A DNA stretch of 64,000 nt, taken from the NCBI GenBank assembly GCA_963803735.1, contig CAWDNV010000010.1, positions 1 through 64,000 on the forward strand, read 5' to 3'. Below are positions 50,566 through 60,384 of the stretch, in pieces. This DNA is from Palsa-189 sp963803735. Lineage in GTDB: Bacteria > Acidobacteriota > Terriglobia > Acidiferrales > UBA7541. Each line of letters begins with the position of its first letter. Within the stretch, counting starts at the first letter, position 1. The notes under the pieces were generated by a model, which saw nothing but the letters and a program-made list of their open reading frames with translations, had not been told where the DNA came from and searched no databases. Position numbers and translations under genes: made by a program.

Positions 50566-53500
50566 TTAAGGGTTGTTGCTTGGATTCTTGCTCAAGCGCC
50601 GGAAATAATCCGCCACTGAGTCCTGATATCCCGCCGGAACTGGTTGCGAATCGCCGCTGCGGATTTGGCCGGCATCGTTATCGTCCTCTTGCCGGCGCAG
50701 CCGCAATTCCAGCTTATCCACGCTGGTCAGCACCTGGTCATGGAGCTCTTGGAGCATGGCCGGATTTCCCGGGAAACGGCTGGGGTCGAGCCGTTGCATT
50801 TCCCGAATCAGTTCCTGGAGATCGGCCAACGGTGCCGGCTGTCCCTGGAAGCTCTGGCGCAGCTGATTTAGCTCGCGCATGGCCTCCTGGTAAGATCGCT
50901 GAATTTCTTCCGGTGTGGAAGGCACTGGTTGCGTTTCGCGACCCTGCGGCCAGAAGCCTCCGGTATCGCCGCCGTACCACTGGCGATCAATCGGACCGGC
51001 GCCGCCAGCCCAAGTTCCGCCGCGAGGACCGCCAATTGGCCCGCCGTTCGGACCGCCATTGGGTGAACCCGGCGAGCTAGCTCCGCCGGCCTGATTTCCA
51101 TTTGCTTGCTGCCCCGGTTGTCCGGGTTGGCCGCCCTGACCGGGTTGGCCCTGTTGACCTTGCTGCCCCTGCTGGCCATTACGTCCTGCGGCATTGCTCA
51201 TGCCGCGAGCGAGCGCTTCCATCTGACTGCGAAGCTTCTCGATCTGATTGAGCGCTTCCTGCGGATTTTGCTGCTGGCGATTGAATGCTTGTTGCGCCTG
51301 GTGCAGTTGATCATCAAGGCGCTCCATGCCCCCCGCGATACTGTTGTCGCCGAGAGATTTCAGTTTTTCGCCGTTATCGTTCGCACTTGGGTCGATGCCG
51401 CGGCGAATCCAGTCGGCGCTCTTTTTCAGGCGATTCTGGAGATCGCTCGTCTCCATACCACCGAGTGCTTCACGCAATTTGTTCGCGGAACCTGGCTGCG
51501 TTCCGCCCATACCTCGGGCTGCTTCCTGCATCTGCTTTTCGAGCCGTCCGAGCGCATCGGCGGTTTGCTGGCGGTCATCGCCGAGCTTGGATTGCTCCTG
51601 GCTTTGGTTTAAACCGTCCGCCGTGTTGCCATGCGAAAACATCTGCCGCGAGCGCGCTTCCTCATCTTGCTCCTCTTTTTGCAAACGGTCCGCTTCGCGG
51701 GCCATGGCATCCATCTGTTGCCCGGCCTCTCGTTGCTGCATGCCACTCAGGAGGTTGGAAGCTTCCTGTAGGCGCTCGGCGGCGCGGCGAGCAGCGGCGT
51801 CATTTGGTTGGCTCTGGGAAGCTGCGCGGGCCATATCTTCCTGCGCCTGGCGCAGACGATCGAGAGCGTCTTGCATGCGGTTGTCGGCTGATGCCTGACC
51901 GCTCGAACTTCCATTCGCGCCTTGCTGGCCGTTTGCACCGGACCGACCGCTTTGCGATTGTCCGCTTTGCTGGCCACCCTGCTGTCCGCCCTGCTGCCCG
52001 CCCTGCTGATTAGCCTGTTGATTCCCTTGTTGCTGCTGTTGGTTGCGTTGCATTTGCTCCAGCTGCCGCTGCAGTTCCTCGGCCTCGCGGCGCAACATCT
52101 CTTCCTGCCAGCGCTGCTGATAACTCTGATTGCCAGCGCGCTGCTGCTGCGCCAGCTCTTCCTGACGTTTGGCTAGCTGTTCGAGCTTTTGCAGGGCTTC
52201 GTCTATTTCCTGAGCGCGCTGATTTGCCGAATTGGCTGTCTGGCCGGTCTCGTACTGATTTTTCTCCGTATCCAGTTCGAGGTCGAAAAGGCTGGAGAGA
52301 TCTCGGCCCGCCGCGCCCGCGCCGCCACCGCCTCCTCTTGCTCCGAACGCCACCTGAATTTCGCGGAACGTGGCTTCGGCGCGAAGCAGGTGCTGCAGGG
52401 CTTTTTGCTCTTCAGGCAGCGCGTCGGACCATTTCTGTTGCTGTAATTTTTCCGTTGCCGGAGCCATGGCTGTCGCGGCCGCGCTCATATCCTTTTCAAA
52501 ATCGCTGAACTCTTGATTCGCGTCGCTCAACTCGCGGCGTTGCAGGCGGCCGGCCAGCGAGAGCGCCTGATCGCGCAGCTTGGCCTGCACGCCCGATAGG
52601 AATTTGCCATTTTCCGCAGATTCCTGTTTTGAGGGTTTTTTATCGGTATCAGCCTTCTGCTTGAAGGTTGCCGCGATAATTTCTTTCTCGCGCTGCGCGA
52701 TATCTGTCTGATCGCCCTGGCCGAAACCTCCGCCGCCGCCCATGCCGCCGCCAGCCTGTTGCGATTGCGAGAACTGCCGCTCGAAGGGATCGGCCTGGAT
52801 GAAATACATATCCGTGCGCGATTCGGACTTGGCGTCTTTGGCAGTGGCGTAGACGCTGACGACGTCGCCGGGTACGAGCTTGAAATCTTCCAGAGAAAGG
52901 ACCATGGAACCGCCCACTTGCTTGGCGCCCTTCTCTTTCAGCATGCTGACGGTTTTTTCGTCGCCGCCATTGACCGAATAATGCACGGTGACATCGTTCA
53001 GGCCGAACTCGCCGTCCGCATTCACCGCAACGGTAACTTCTTCGATGGGGCTGGCGCGATAATCGCCGCCTGGCTTCAGCAAGCGCACTTCGGGAGGATT
53101 CGCCTTGCGCGCTTCGATAAAGAAGTCGTCTGAGATGCGCAGATTCTCGCCCTGTTCGTTGGCAGCTACGTGATACTGGCCATCCTTATCAATTTGGACG
53201 GTGCCCCTGTACAAATTGCCTTCGCCACCATTGAGCTTGATCTGCTTGTCGTCGAGTACGAGACTGCCGTCGCGCATCGGACGGTCGGTAAGAATCTCCA
53301 AATCGGCTTGGGTACCTTCCACCGCGCGAAGGTCGCCGCCGTGTTCTTCGACCTGGTTCTTCAATCCGGTCCAGGGGGGGAACTTGTAGGTCACGCGAAT
53401 CTGTTTGACCGAAGCCAGATCAACTACTTTCAGATTGAAATGCTTCGATTGCAGGGGTCCGGCCTCGACGTAATATTCCACGCCTTCCGGCAAGCCGGCG

Positions 53501-54237
53501 AAAAGAAACTGGAATCCCGAACCTCCCGGCTGCGGCTGCATGGATACTTGTTCCCATTTCGAGGCGCTCTGGAAGCGCGCGTAGAGGCGCGCATTCGGGG
53601 TTTGCAGACCGGAAAGTTGAGCCGTAACGAGCTGATCGGAATTGCGCCGAACCGCGGCGTCGCCCGGAGACACTCGCAATTCATACAAAGGGCCGGCGAC
53701 GTGTCCCGCACCGGTCCAGATCAGTGCAGCGCCATGGCCGAGATAGCCAGGGCCCGCAAGCACCAGCCAGACCAATACTCCCAGCGAAGCTGCTCCGATT
53801 GCCAACGACGCCAGCAAAGTGGTGTTTGGCACAAGTTGTTTCGGTTCAGCGCCGCGCGAAATTTCCAGGGTATCGGCGGCGAGTAAATCGATAAACGGCT
53901 CTTTCTTTGCGGAGTCCCGTTCGGCAAACGTCACCAGGCGCTGCTCAAATTGCGGGAAAGCGGCTTCTGCCTTACCGGCCGTGCGGCGCGAGTTCATTCC
54001 ATACAGGGGCACGGCCAAACCAAAACCGATCGCTAAAGCGAGCGAAAGCAGCAAGACAACGCGCGAGCTGGTTAGAGTCCACGATGCAAAGGCAAAGTGA
54101 TTGGCAATCAGGACCAGGACCACCGTGGCGGCCAGCGCAACCGACGTGAAAACGGCGGTTCCCCTCAGGACGGCGCCGATTCGCAAGCGCCTCTGCAGGT
54201 GCTTGATATAGGAGTCCAGGTGGTCCCGAGTGTTCAT
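50566..54237 (-). CDS. DUF4175-like giant coiled-coil membrane protein
   Basis: The protein has 1223 aa from ATG 54237 (MNTRDHLDSYIKHLQRRL), with GGAGGA upstream. Membrane helices lie at about 30-50, 58-80 and 145-170; an Ig-like extracytoplasmic part follows (about 190-480). Then come about 600 residues rich in Gln, Arg, Glu and Ala with coiled-coil character (e.g. RAQEIDEALQKLEQLAKRQE) and low-complexity QQGNQQANQQ / GQQGQQGQPGQ blocks. The C-terminus is again helical (LDKLELRLRRQED). It probably spans the periplasm or stalk space. It is the last gene of the MoxR/DUF58/BatA operon; its role is unknown. Confidence 0.8.
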   Translation of the reverse strand: MNTRDHLDSYIKHLQRRLRIGAVLRGTAVFTSVALAATVVLVLIANHFAFASWTLTSSRVVLLLSLALAIGFGLAVPLYGMNSRRTAGKAEAAFPQFEQRLVTFAERDSAKKEPFIDLLAADTLEISRGAEPKQLVPNTTLLASLAIGAASLGVLVWLVLAGPGYLGHGAALIWTGAGHVAGPLYELRVSPGDAAVRRNSDQLVTAQLSGLQTPNARLYARFQSASKWEQVSMQPQPGGSGFQFLFAGLPEGVEYYVEAGPLQSKHFNLKVVDLASVKQIRVTYKFPPWTGLKNQVEEHGGDLRAVEGTQADLEILTDRPMRDGSLVLDDKQIKLNGGEGNLYRGTVQIDKDGQYHVAANEQGENLRISDDFFIEARKANPPEVRLLKPGGDYRASPIEEVTVAVNADGEFGLNDVTVHYSVNGGDEKTVSMLKEKGAKQVGGSMVLSLEDFKLVPGDVVSVYATAKDAKSESRTDMYFIQADPFERQFSQSQQAGGGMGGGGGFGQGDQTDIAQREKEIIAATFKQKADTDKKPSKQESAENGKFLSGVQAKLRDQALSLAGRLQRRELSDANQEFSDFEKDMSAAATAMAPATEKLQQQKWSDALPEEQKALQHLLRAEATFREIQVAFGARGGGGGAGAAGRDLSSLFDLELDTEKNQYETGQTANSANQRAQEIDEALQKLEQLAKRQEELAQQQRAGNQSYQQRWQEEMLRREAEELQRQLEQMQRNQQQQQGNQQANQQGGQQGGQQGGQQSGQSQSGRSGANGQQGANGSSSGQASADNRMQDALDRLRQAQEDMARAASQSQPNDAAARRAAERLQEASNLLSGMQQREAGQQMDAMAREADRLQKEEQDEEARSRQMFSHGNTADGLNQSQEQSKLGDDRQQTADALGRLEKQMQEAARGMGGTQPGSANKLREALGGMETSDLQNRLKKSADWIRRGIDPSANDNGEKLKSLGDNSIAGGMERLDDQLHQAQQAFNRQQQNPQEALNQIEKLRSQMEALARGMSNAAGRNGQQGQQGQQGQPGQGGQPGQPGQQANGNQAGGASSPGSPNGGPNGGPIGGPRGGTWAGGAGPIDRQWYGGDTGGFWPQGRETQPVPSTPEEIQRSYQEAMRELNQLRQSFQGQPAPLADLQELIREMQRLDPSRFPGNPAMLQELHDQVLTSVDKLELRLRRQEDDNDAGQIRSGDSQPVPAGYQDSVADYFRRLSKNPSNNP

Positions 54238-56246
54238 GGTTCCTCCCGCGACATCGTTAAATATTGACTCGAAAGCAGGGATTCCGCAACGGTCGCCACC
54301 AGCAATAGCAACACGGCGTACCACCAGAGGCTATAAGGCTTTTTCTGGTCTTGCGCCACAGTGCCGCTTGAGGCTTCCTGAGCTTCATTTCCTGTGTTTC
54401 CAGTCCAAAGCGCCAGCACGTCTTTAGGGATAACGTCCAGATCGGATTCGCGGCGATCCGCATTGACCCCGATCAGGTCCTGGCGGCCATTGGCCAGACG
54501 AAGTTGATAAAAACCCGCTCGCGTGAGCTGAAACGATTGCGCGGCCGTCGCTTCCTTCAGAGAAAGGGGGCGCTTACCATCCGGGTCAACAACTTCCACA
54601 CCTACAGACTGCTCCTTCGCAGTGCGCAGTTCAAGGAAAGAATCCACGACTCGCGATCCGGCGCGTGTTTCCATTCCCGCAAGATAGCGTGCGGTCTGAT
54701 CGATGAATGGGATAAAAACCGGGTGCAACGGGAAATCGTTGGTCAGGTTATCGAGGCCCGAGGTGAATAACAGCACGCGCCCTTCGCCGATCTTCTTTTC
54801 AAGCAGCAAGGGGGTCTGGTCGGTCAGCCGGGCGGCGACACGCGCGTTATTTCCGGCCACCCGGACCGCGAAATAGAATTTTACGCCGGTCCAGCGGTTC
54901 GCCTTTTCAAGCGAGGGATAAGAGGGATCGGTTTCGCCCACCGTCTGGAAGCGCGCGCCTTCCCGGGAGTAATAACGGGAATCGGTAATGGCGTCACCGA
55001 AGATAGGTATGTTGGGATGGTGCGCCGTCGAAGTTCCGGCCGCGATAAACACGCTGCCTCCAGATTTGACGTAATTGGTCAAGGCGCTCTCAAACGAGGA
55101 GGGCAGGGAAGCAACATCGGAGAGCACGACGAAGTCGTGACCCGTCGGTTGCGCATTGGCAACACGATCGACACTCACCGTCTCGAGGTTAAATGCGGAT
55201 TCGGCCGCAGAAGTCAGCGCTGCTCGAAAATAGAGGGGCGAGCGCGTATCGTTCGATTCGTAGACAAAGAGCACTTTGCGAGGGTCGGAGCGCTTCACCG
55301 CAAAGAAACTGGCGTCGTCAGCGGGCAAAGAATCCGCGGAATCGATGCGCACTTCACAGCGCGTAAGGCCGTAGGGAACATCGAGAGACGCAAACTCCAC
55401 GCTGGCACGTCCGTTAGCGGGAACGTCCACCATCTGTGTGGCGATCGCTTTTCCGTTCACCACGAGCGAAACAGTCTTCTTCGCCGCCGGCGTGTGGTAG
55501 CCGGAGATCACGGCCTGCACGCGCGATTTCTTTGGATCGAATACCTCGCCGGGCGCGTTAACGCTTTCCACTGTCCAATTGGGTTCCGGGCCTCTAGCTT
55601 CCGGGTGCAGCACTAAAGAGACATTTCCGGGGAGCGCCATTTCCCCGAAACTTCCCGGCATAGCACTGCGTTGGATGTCGCTAAACAAATGCAGTTCGAT
55701 GGGCGTGTGCACCGTCTCGGCCATCGATCGCAAGGTGCCCGCGAGTTCGCCAAAGCTCGCGCGCGTGTCTCCTGGCTGAACGCTGCTCACGGCGGAGCGA
55801 AGAACGCCGGAATCCTGCGTCGGTTCTGTAAGCACGTGGACTTGAGAGGCCAGCGCCATCACTTGGGCCCGCTCCGAAGGCTTGCGCCCGCTGAGAAAAG
55901 CCAACGCATCGCGCTTGGCGTCAGCCAGACGAGTCCCCGCACGCATACTGAAGGAATCGTCGATAACGAGCAGGTCTAACTTCTCCCCGCTTATGCTGGC
56001 AGCAGAGCGTTCGATGAATGGATTGGCAAAGGCCAGCGCCAGCAGCAGGATCACCGCCAGACGGAATGCGAGCAAAAGCAGATAGCGCAAGCGCCGATGT
56101 TTGATCGAGCTTTGCGTGCGCCGTTCGAAAAACATCAGCGAGCTGAACGGAAGAGGCGTGCTGCGATGGCGCCGCAGGAGATGAAGATAGACCGGCAATC
56201 CCACGGCTGCGGCACCAGCCAGGAACCAGGGCGCGAGAAAACCCAT
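54234..56246 (-). CDS. BatA-like membrane protein with VWA and GATase-like domains
   Basis: This 670-aa protein starts at ATG 56246 with GAGGAG upstream. The N-terminal BatA region (FLAPWFLAGAAAVGLPVYLH, then HLLRRHRSTPLPFSSLMFFE, a second helix at about 58-78) precedes a VWA-like domain with DDSFSM (DxSxS) near residue 98. After an Ig-like part, residues about 360-520 look like a class I amidotransferase-like fold without a visible Cys. A C-terminal helix lies at about 645-663. It overlaps its neighbours by 1 and 4 bases. Probably assembles at the inner membrane with DUF58 and MoxR. Confidence 0.82.
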   Translation of the reverse strand: MGFLAPWFLAGAAAVGLPVYLHLLRRHRSTPLPFSSLMFFERRTQSSIKHRRLRYLLLLAFRLAVILLLALAFANPFIERSAASISGEKLDLLVIDDSFSMRAGTRLADAKRDALAFLSGRKPSERAQVMALASQVHVLTEPTQDSGVLRSAVSSVQPGDTRASFGELAGTLRSMAETVHTPIELHLFSDIQRSAMPGSFGEMALPGNVSLVLHPEARGPEPNWTVESVNAPGEVFDPKKSRVQAVISGYHTPAAKKTVSLVVNGKAIATQMVDVPANGRASVEFASLDVPYGLTRCEVRIDSADSLPADDASFFAVKRSDPRKVLFVYESNDTRSPLYFRAALTSAAESAFNLETVSVDRVANAQPTGHDFVVLSDVASLPSSFESALTNYVKSGGSVFIAAGTSTAHHPNIPIFGDAITDSRYYSREGARFQTVGETDPSYPSLEKANRWTGVKFYFAVRVAGNNARVAARLTDQTPLLLEKKIGEGRVLLFTSGLDNLTNDFPLHPVFIPFIDQTARYLAGMETRAGSRVVDSFLELRTAKEQSVGVEVVDPDGKRPLSLKEATAAQSFQLTRAGFYQLRLANGRQDLIGVNADRRESDLDVIPKDVLALWTGNTGNEAQEASSGTVAQDQKKPYSLWWYAVLLLLVATVAESLLSSQYLTMSREEP

Positions 56247-57133
56247 CAATGTCTCCTCTGACGCAGCGTCAGGTACTGCCGCAAGGCACCATCGAGCGGG
56301 CGATCCGTAACCAGCAGGTGGTAATCCATGCCAGCACCACGCACCCGGTCCTGTAATTGCGTGATGTGGGACTGAACCTTCGTCCGGTATTCCTCGTGAC
56401 CGTACTCCGGCGTGACTTCCAGGCTCTCTTGAGTCTCCATATCGACCAGCAAAACCGGCTCGTTCAGCTGCGGCCGGAGTTCCTGTGGATCGAGGACGTG
56501 GAAGAGGACGACTTCGTTTCCGTGATAGCGCAGCGGTTCAATGGTGTGAACGATGTCGTCGGGCGACGCGAAGAAATCCGAGATGATCACGACCATGCCT
56601 CGCTTACGGAGGAAATTCTGAAAGTGGAGCAGAGGCTTGGTGTAGTCCGTACGCGCACGGGGCTGGGCATTTTCGAGCCCGCTCAGCAGGCGATAAAGCT
56701 GGCCTTGGCGCGTGGAAGCACGAATATAGGAGCGCACTTCGTCGTCAAAGACGATCAGGCCGGCGGCGTCGCGCTGTGTCTGCGTCGTGAGGTAAAAAAG
56801 CGACGCCGCGACATAGCGGGCGTACTCGATTTTCTTGACCTTGTGAGAGGAGTAATTCATGGAGCTGCTGGCGTCCAGGAGTACCGTCAGCAGCGTGTTC
56901 GTTTCGCCGCGATAGCGTTTCAGGTAAGCACGTTCAGTGCGGGCAAAGACGTTCCAGTCGACATGACGCAGGTCGTCGCCTGGACTGTAAGCGCGATATT
57001 CCGCGAACTCCTGGCTGAAGCCGAATTCAGGGGAGCGATGCAACCCGGCGACGAAACCGTCGACCACCGTTTTCGCCACGAGATCGAGCCCCGAAATTCC
57101 CGCCAGAACTGCCGGATCGAGATATCGCTGCAC
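56246..57133 (-). CDS. DUF58 (VWA-like) protein
   Basis: This 295-aa protein has the DUF58 signature YSPGDDLRHVDWNVFARTER followed by VLLDASSSMNY, a MIDAS-like DxSxS, and VVIISDFFASPDDI. The family pairs with MoxR ATPases. It starts at GTG 57133 with GGGAGA upstream, one base after the MoxR stop. It has no membrane segment and is expected on the cytosolic side. The target is unknown. Confidence 0.9.
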   Translation of the reverse strand: MQRYLDPAVLAGISGLDLVAKTVVDGFVAGLHRSPEFGFSQEFAEYRAYSPGDDLRHVDWNVFARTERAYLKRYRGETNTLLTVLLDASSSMNYSSHKVKKIEYARYVAASLFYLTTQTQRDAAGLIVFDDEVRSYIRASTRQGQLYRLLSGLENAQPRARTDYTKPLLHFQNFLRKRGMVVIISDFFASPDDIVHTIEPLRYHGNEVVLFHVLDPQELRPQLNEPVLLVDMETQESLEVTPEYGHEEYRTKVQSHITQLQDRVRGAGMDYHLLVTDRPLDGALRQYLTLRQRRH

Positions 57134-57134
57134 A

Positions 57135-58163
57135 TCATTCTCCCGCGGGTGGCGGCATAGTCTCGAGCAACCGATGTAGAAGCTGGTCTGAGTCGATGCG
57201 ATCCGATTCCGCGTGAAAATTCAGGAGGATACGATGCCGCAGGACGGGGATGGCCAGCGAAGTAATGTCGTCGTATGTCACGTGATAACGGCGGCGCGAC
57301 AGGGCACGCGCTTTCGCCGCAAGTACGATGAATTGCGCGGCGCGCACGCTGCCTCCGTAGTTGACGTACTTCTTGATGAAATCGGGCGCCTGCCCGCTCT
57401 GGTGACGCGTGGCACGAACCAGATTCACCACATAACGAGCGAGCGTATCGGCGATCGGCACCATACGAACGAGCTGTTGAAAATCTAGAATCTCTTCCGC
57501 GTTAGTGACCGCCTCGACGTGGGCTACACGCGTGGCCGTGGTGAGATCTACCACCTTTATCTCGTGCTCAGCGCTGAGATAATCCAGCACCGTATTAAAG
57601 AGGAAGCGATCGAGCTGAGCTTCCGGCAGAGGATAGGTTCCTTCGAGCTCGATAGGGTTTTGCGTTGCCAACACAAAAAATGGGGAAGGCAGCGTGTAAT
57701 GGTTCCCGCGAACGGTGCAGGAAAGCTCCTGCATGGCTTCCAGCAGCGCGGCTTGCGTTTTCGGAGGCGTCCGGTTGATTTCGTCGGCCAGCACAATATT
57801 TCCGAAGATCGGTCCGGGAACGAAGGTCCACCGGCGATGGCCAGTCGTGGGGTCCTCTTCGATGATGTCCGTGCCGGTGATATCGGAGGGCATCAAGTCC
57901 GGGGTAAATTGGATTCGTCGGAATACCAGGCCGAGGGTCTGGGCAATGGTGCGAACCATCAATGTCTTGGCCGTGCCCGGGAGTCCAGTGATGAGACAAT
58001 GGCCGCCGACGAAAAGCGCGGTAAGAATCTGGTCCAGCACCTCTTCCTGACCGACGATAACTTGCCGAACCTGAGCAAGAATGCTGTCACGCACCGATTG
58101 AAATCGTTCGACGCGCCTTTTCAGTTCCACTGAATCCAGATTCAACGCTGCGAGTGTGGCCAC
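57135..58163 (-). CDS. MoxR-family AAA+ ATPase
   Basis: From GTG 58163 (MATLAALNLDSVELKRRVER) the protein has 342 aa. It has Walker A GLPGTAKT, Walker B NIVLADEINRTPPKTQAAL, sensor 1 FFVLATQNPIELEG, and the MoxR lid GQAPDFIKKYVNYGGSVRAA. It would energise remodelling of a client by the VWA proteins encoded downstream. It is the fourth gene of the seven-gene operon. The frame is open to 58289, but that part overlaps the upstream pseudogene. AAGGAAA is the ribosome site. Confidence 0.92.
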   Translation of the reverse strand: MATLAALNLDSVELKRRVERFQSVRDSILAQVRQVIVGQEEVLDQILTALFVGGHCLITGLPGTAKTLMVRTIAQTLGLVFRRIQFTPDLMPSDITGTDIIEEDPTTGHRRWTFVPGPIFGNIVLADEINRTPPKTQAALLEAMQELSCTVRGNHYTLPSPFFVLATQNPIELEGTYPLPEAQLDRFLFNTVLDYLSAEHEIKVVDLTTATRVAHVEAVTNAEEILDFQQLVRMVPIADTLARYVVNLVRATRHQSGQAPDFIKKYVNYGGSVRAAQFIVLAAKARALSRRRYHVTYDDITSLAIPVLRHRILLNFHAESDRIDSDQLLHRLLETMPPPAGE

Positions 58164-58167
58164 TTTG

Positions 58168-60384
58168 TCATTTTCCTTTCTGGGAGTCCTCGAGCTGTAA
58201 GAGCAGTTTCTGTGCGGGGCGATAACCGGGCGCGGCCTCCAGCGACGCGAGCAAATGATCGCGGGCTTGATCCTGCTGGCCGGCTGCAAAATAGGCGCGC
58301 GCTACGTCGTATTGCGCCGAGGCCTGATCCAACGGGTGCATGGCTAAGTACGGCGCTGCATTCACGCACATCGTCAGGGTTCTTCAGATCAAACAAAAGA
58401 TCGCAGAGCTTCCGGTGCAGGCCTTCGTCCATCGGGTAAATATAATTGATGCCCTCCAAGGTTGCGGCAGCCTCTTTGGCGTCGCCCGCTTCCTGTTCCA
58501 GCGAGGCAAGTTCTTTTAATGCTTCCGGGTTGCGGCCCCCAATTTTTTCATATTCGCTAAGGACTTGAGCGGCTGATTTTTTGTCTCCCTTGGCGATGTA
58601 AGCCTCGGCCATGAATTCGTAGGGATTCGCGCCTTCCACATAATCGGGATATAGCTGGCGCACGGCGTCGCCTTTGGCGAGGACTTCGTCCCAGTTCTTC
58701 GCCTTTGCGGCTTCGGCCAACTCTTTTAATTTATTGCGCCATTCGTCAAAAGAAGCGGCGCTTTTGCCGACGTCCTTATACAGCCATTCCATAAAGGCTT
58801 TGTCGAACTCCTCGGGAGACATTCCAAGATCCTGCTGGATCACTTCCGGAGTGGTTTTGAGCTGCGCGTAAGAGTGCACCATATCCAGGATTTTGTCGTC
58901 GCCCCAGCGTTCCTTGACGTAATCCAGAATCTTTCCCCCTTGATAGTAAGAGACGTTTACCTGGGTGGGATATTCCGGACGAATGAAACCGCGATCAAGA
59001 TCAGCAACGGGAAGCAACTTTTTGTCGCGAATGGCGAGCGAGGATCTCCGGCGAAACCCGATCGCCCCATCCCTGAGCGACTTGAGATTCTTCGTGCACC
59101 GCAAGACCCTCGGTAAACCAACGGGGCACACGAGAATTCGTCGCCGTCAGAATGAAAACATGGCTCATCTCATGCCACAAGGTTTCGCCCCAGTGATAGG
59201 TGCCGGGCGGCCGGCCGGAGGGACTGTCCAGCGCTATCACTTCGCCGAATGTAACGCCCAATGCGCCCAAGCCCGGGCATTCCCAGCGTACGTACCGCGA
59301 AATCTTCATGATCGGGATAAAGCTCCACTTGCACAGGGCCGGGGAGCTTCATTTTGTATTTCTTTTCGTAAGTGGCAATTATGCGCTTCAACTCCGCGCG
59401 CACGTAGGGCAGCAGCAGGTCGGCTTCTTTTTTGTTCAGCTTGATAATGGTGGTGTCGTCTTTAAACGTTACGAAGTTCTTATAGCTATCGAGCAGGCGG
59501 AGGCTGTTTACAGTGGCGGCGTCGCGATAGCCATTGTCGTAAGACATCTCGAGCTGCTGCAGCGGTTCTTCCGTTTCGCCAAAACGCATGAGCTGGATGC
59601 CTAATTCGGAGCGCGCCGACCACAATTTTGGATCGACTTCAATCGCTTTGCGGTAATAGGCGATGCTGTCGTAGAACCGCATATTGAGTGTCAGATGGTG
59701 CCCGACGATGGCATAGGCTTCGCCGTACGTCGGATTCACCTGCCGCACCTTCTCAAACCAGACATCCGGAGAGCGGTCCGCCAGGACTTCAATGGTGGCA
59801 TGAATAGCCATGGCATCCAGGGCTTCGGGCGAAATTTTCAACGCCTCGTCCGCTTCTGCGGCAGCCGCCTTCGAGTCGTAATCTTCCAGCGCCAGCCGGG
59901 CCATCAACTCGTGCGCTTCTACGAGCTTGGGATCGAGTTCGATGGCTTTTTTCGCCTCTTCGACGGCCTTATTGTCGAATCCGTCTGCGCTTACCAGAGC
60001 CAATCCAAGATAAGCCTGAGCATTTTTCGGATCGCGCTGGATCGCCTCATTAAAGAGATCTGCGGCGTCCTTATTATTAAAGCGCTCGTGCATCAGGCGG
60101 CCCCAGCGCACACGATAATTGGCGTTGTTCGGCGACTGGCTCACCGCGGTACGGAATTCGTTGTTCGCTTCCTGATACATCTCCAGGCCCCAGAATCCTT
60201 CGGCGCGGATCGCCGGTTCACGTGACTGAGTCTGGGACTCAAAGCACGCTTTAGACTGATCACGATGTCCATGGTTCCTCAGACCTTGACATTCCTCGGG
60301 CGTGGCCGCGAGGACAAAGTTCGCACCGACAAGCGCAGCGGTCAGCCCCGCAGCAAAAAACCAAGCTCGAATCTTACCCCTCAC
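58168..60384 (-). pseudogene. TPR/peptidase-MA-like protein broken by three single-base frameshifts
   Basis: Starting at GTG 60384 (MRGKIRAWFFAAGLTAALVG, a signal peptide), the frame encodes many TPR repeats, then shifts near 59275 (GMPGLG to ALGVTFGE). It continues with a zinc-metallopeptidase motif WHEMSHVF and WFTEGLAVHEE, shifts again near 59035 (EILA to AIRDKKLL), and a third time near 58370 (NPDDVR to YLAMHPLDQASAQ). It ends at 58168 with QLLLQLEDSQKGK-type helix. Each break needs only one base. The restored protein of about 738 aa would be periplasmic. Either the gene is decaying or the assembly has local indels. Confidence 0.82.
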
